Source of the DNA: Candidatus Zixiibacteriota bacterium
GTDB taxonomy: Bacteria > Zixibacteria > MSB-5A5 > WJJR01
Direction: 5' to 3'
Length of the DNA stretch: 6,670 bases
Assembly (NCBI GenBank): GCA_014729565.1
Contig: WJJR01000394.1
Location: 1-6,670 of the forward strand
A program made the position numbers and the translations under genes. How positions within the stretch are numbered: the first letter of the stretch is position 1; every line of letters starts with the position of its first letter. The notes under the pieces are model-generated. The model was not told where the DNA came from. It saw only the letters and a list, made by a program, of their open reading frames with translations, and ran no database searches. Positions 6,101 to 6,670 of the stretch are shown piece by piece.

Positions 6101-6670
6101 ATGGACCCGACCGTAGATATTCCCGAAGGAGCCATAACGGCTCTCTCCAATCCCAACTGCACCGTTGTCATCTCCACCGGGGCGGGTGTATCGGCGGAAA
6201 GCGGGGTGCCGACCTTCCGTTCGGCGGGCGGCCTGTGGAAGACATACCGGGCCGAATCATTGGCCACACCCGAAGCCTTCCGCGATCATCCCCATGTGGT
6301 ATGGGAATGGTATGAGTACCGTCGTGGGCTGGTACGCGAGGTAGAGCCAAATCCGGGCCACTACGAATTGGCGCGCTGGGAGAAACACTTCAGCGACTTC
6401 ACTCTGATCACGCAGAATGTCGATGGCCTCCACCGCCGCTCGGGATCATCGGAACCGATTGAACTGCATGGCAATATCATGCTCACGCGGTGCCACGATT
6501 GCGGCGAATATGCCGATGTGCAGCCCCCCGGTGAGAATGACGACATTCCCCGATGCCATTGCGGCGGTTTCTACCGTCCGGCAGTGGTCTGGTTTGGCGA
6601 GATGCTCCCGCGGGAGGCTCTGGAGAACGCCTGGGCCGCGTCCGCTCGTGCCGACGTTTACCTGTCTGTC
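6101..6670 (+). CDS. cobB: Sirtuin NAD-dependent protein deacylase, class III (CobB/SIRT5-like), partial
   Basis: The first 190 residues of a Sir2-family enzyme that removes acyl groups from lysines using NAD, cut off by the window end. Motifs in order: STGAGVSAESGVPTFR (25-40) for NAD binding, GLWKTYRAE (44-52), TQNVDGLHRRSG (104-115), and LHG with catalytic His123. A zinc site follows with Cys131, Cys134, Cys152 and Cys154. Then comes RPAVVWFGEMLP (159-170), as in bacterial CobB. Tyr71 and Arg74 form the Y-x-x-R pair that in SIRT5 and E. coli CobB binds the carboxylate of succinyl- or malonyl-lysine. Desuccinylase activity besides deacetylation is therefore inferred. The ATG at 6101 gives a standard N-terminus with only about 20 residues before the NAD motif. 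The missing part should be about 50-60 residues. It is transcribed divergently from the DUF5683-type gene. Confidence 0.95.
   Translation, partial: MDPTVDIPEGAITALSNPNCTVVISTGAGVSAESGVPTFRSAGGLWKTYRAESLATPEAFRDHPHVVWEWYEYRRGLVREVEPNPGHYELARWEKHFSDFTLITQNVDGLHRRSGSSEPIELHGNIMLTRCHDCGEYADVQPPGENDDIPRCHCGGFYRPAVVWFGEMLPREALENAWAASARADVYLSV

Noticed and set aside
2545..6670. rmuC, the SnoaL-domain gene, the DUF5683-type gene and the sirtuin as a defence island
   Set aside because: Genes are on different strands with separate signals, the sirtuin is a plain CobB-type deacylase, and no toxin, sensor or effector domain is present.

Overview
The window reads as an ordinary housekeeping segment of a moderately GC-rich bacterial chromosome. 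I see no tRNA or rRNA, CRISPR array, transposase or phage gene. The organism cannot be named from sequence alone. A divergent long transketolase, a DUF5683-type membrane protein and a mix of Shine-Dalgarno-led and apparently leaderless starts would suit an FCB-group or related candidate-phylum bacterium (Zixibacteria-like). That placement is a low-confidence inference.

Layout from left to right. (1) A nearly complete plus-strand gene (5-2395) encodes a 796-residue thiamine-diphosphate enzyme of the transketolase family, closed by a strong intrinsic terminator (2424-2454). (2) rmuC (2545-3915, plus) encodes a membrane-anchored coiled-coil protein with a nuclease-like RmuC domain. (3) A non-coding stretch of 358 bases (3916-4273) between convergent genes is dense in palindromes and inverted repeats, and it ends in a heptamer tandem repeat. 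(4) Two minus-strand genes probably form one transcription unit. The first is a DUF5683-type membrane protein (5986 down to 5333). The second, 99 bases downstream, is a predicted exported protein with a C-terminal SnoaL/NTF2-like domain (5233 down to 4274). (5) A divergent plus-strand gene starting at 6101 encodes a class III sirtuin deacylase of the CobB/SIRT5 type and is cut off by the window end. Its promoter appears to place the transcript start at the ATG itself.

The genes do not form an obvious pathway: central carbon metabolism, DNA maintenance, two envelope proteins and protein deacylation. I found no convincing new multi-gene system. The points most worth a second look are the Asp-to-Glu change in the transketolase metal-binding motif, the palindrome-rich intergenic block, the heptamer repeat that supplies the stop codon of the SnoaL-domain gene, and the putative leaderless sirtuin promoter.
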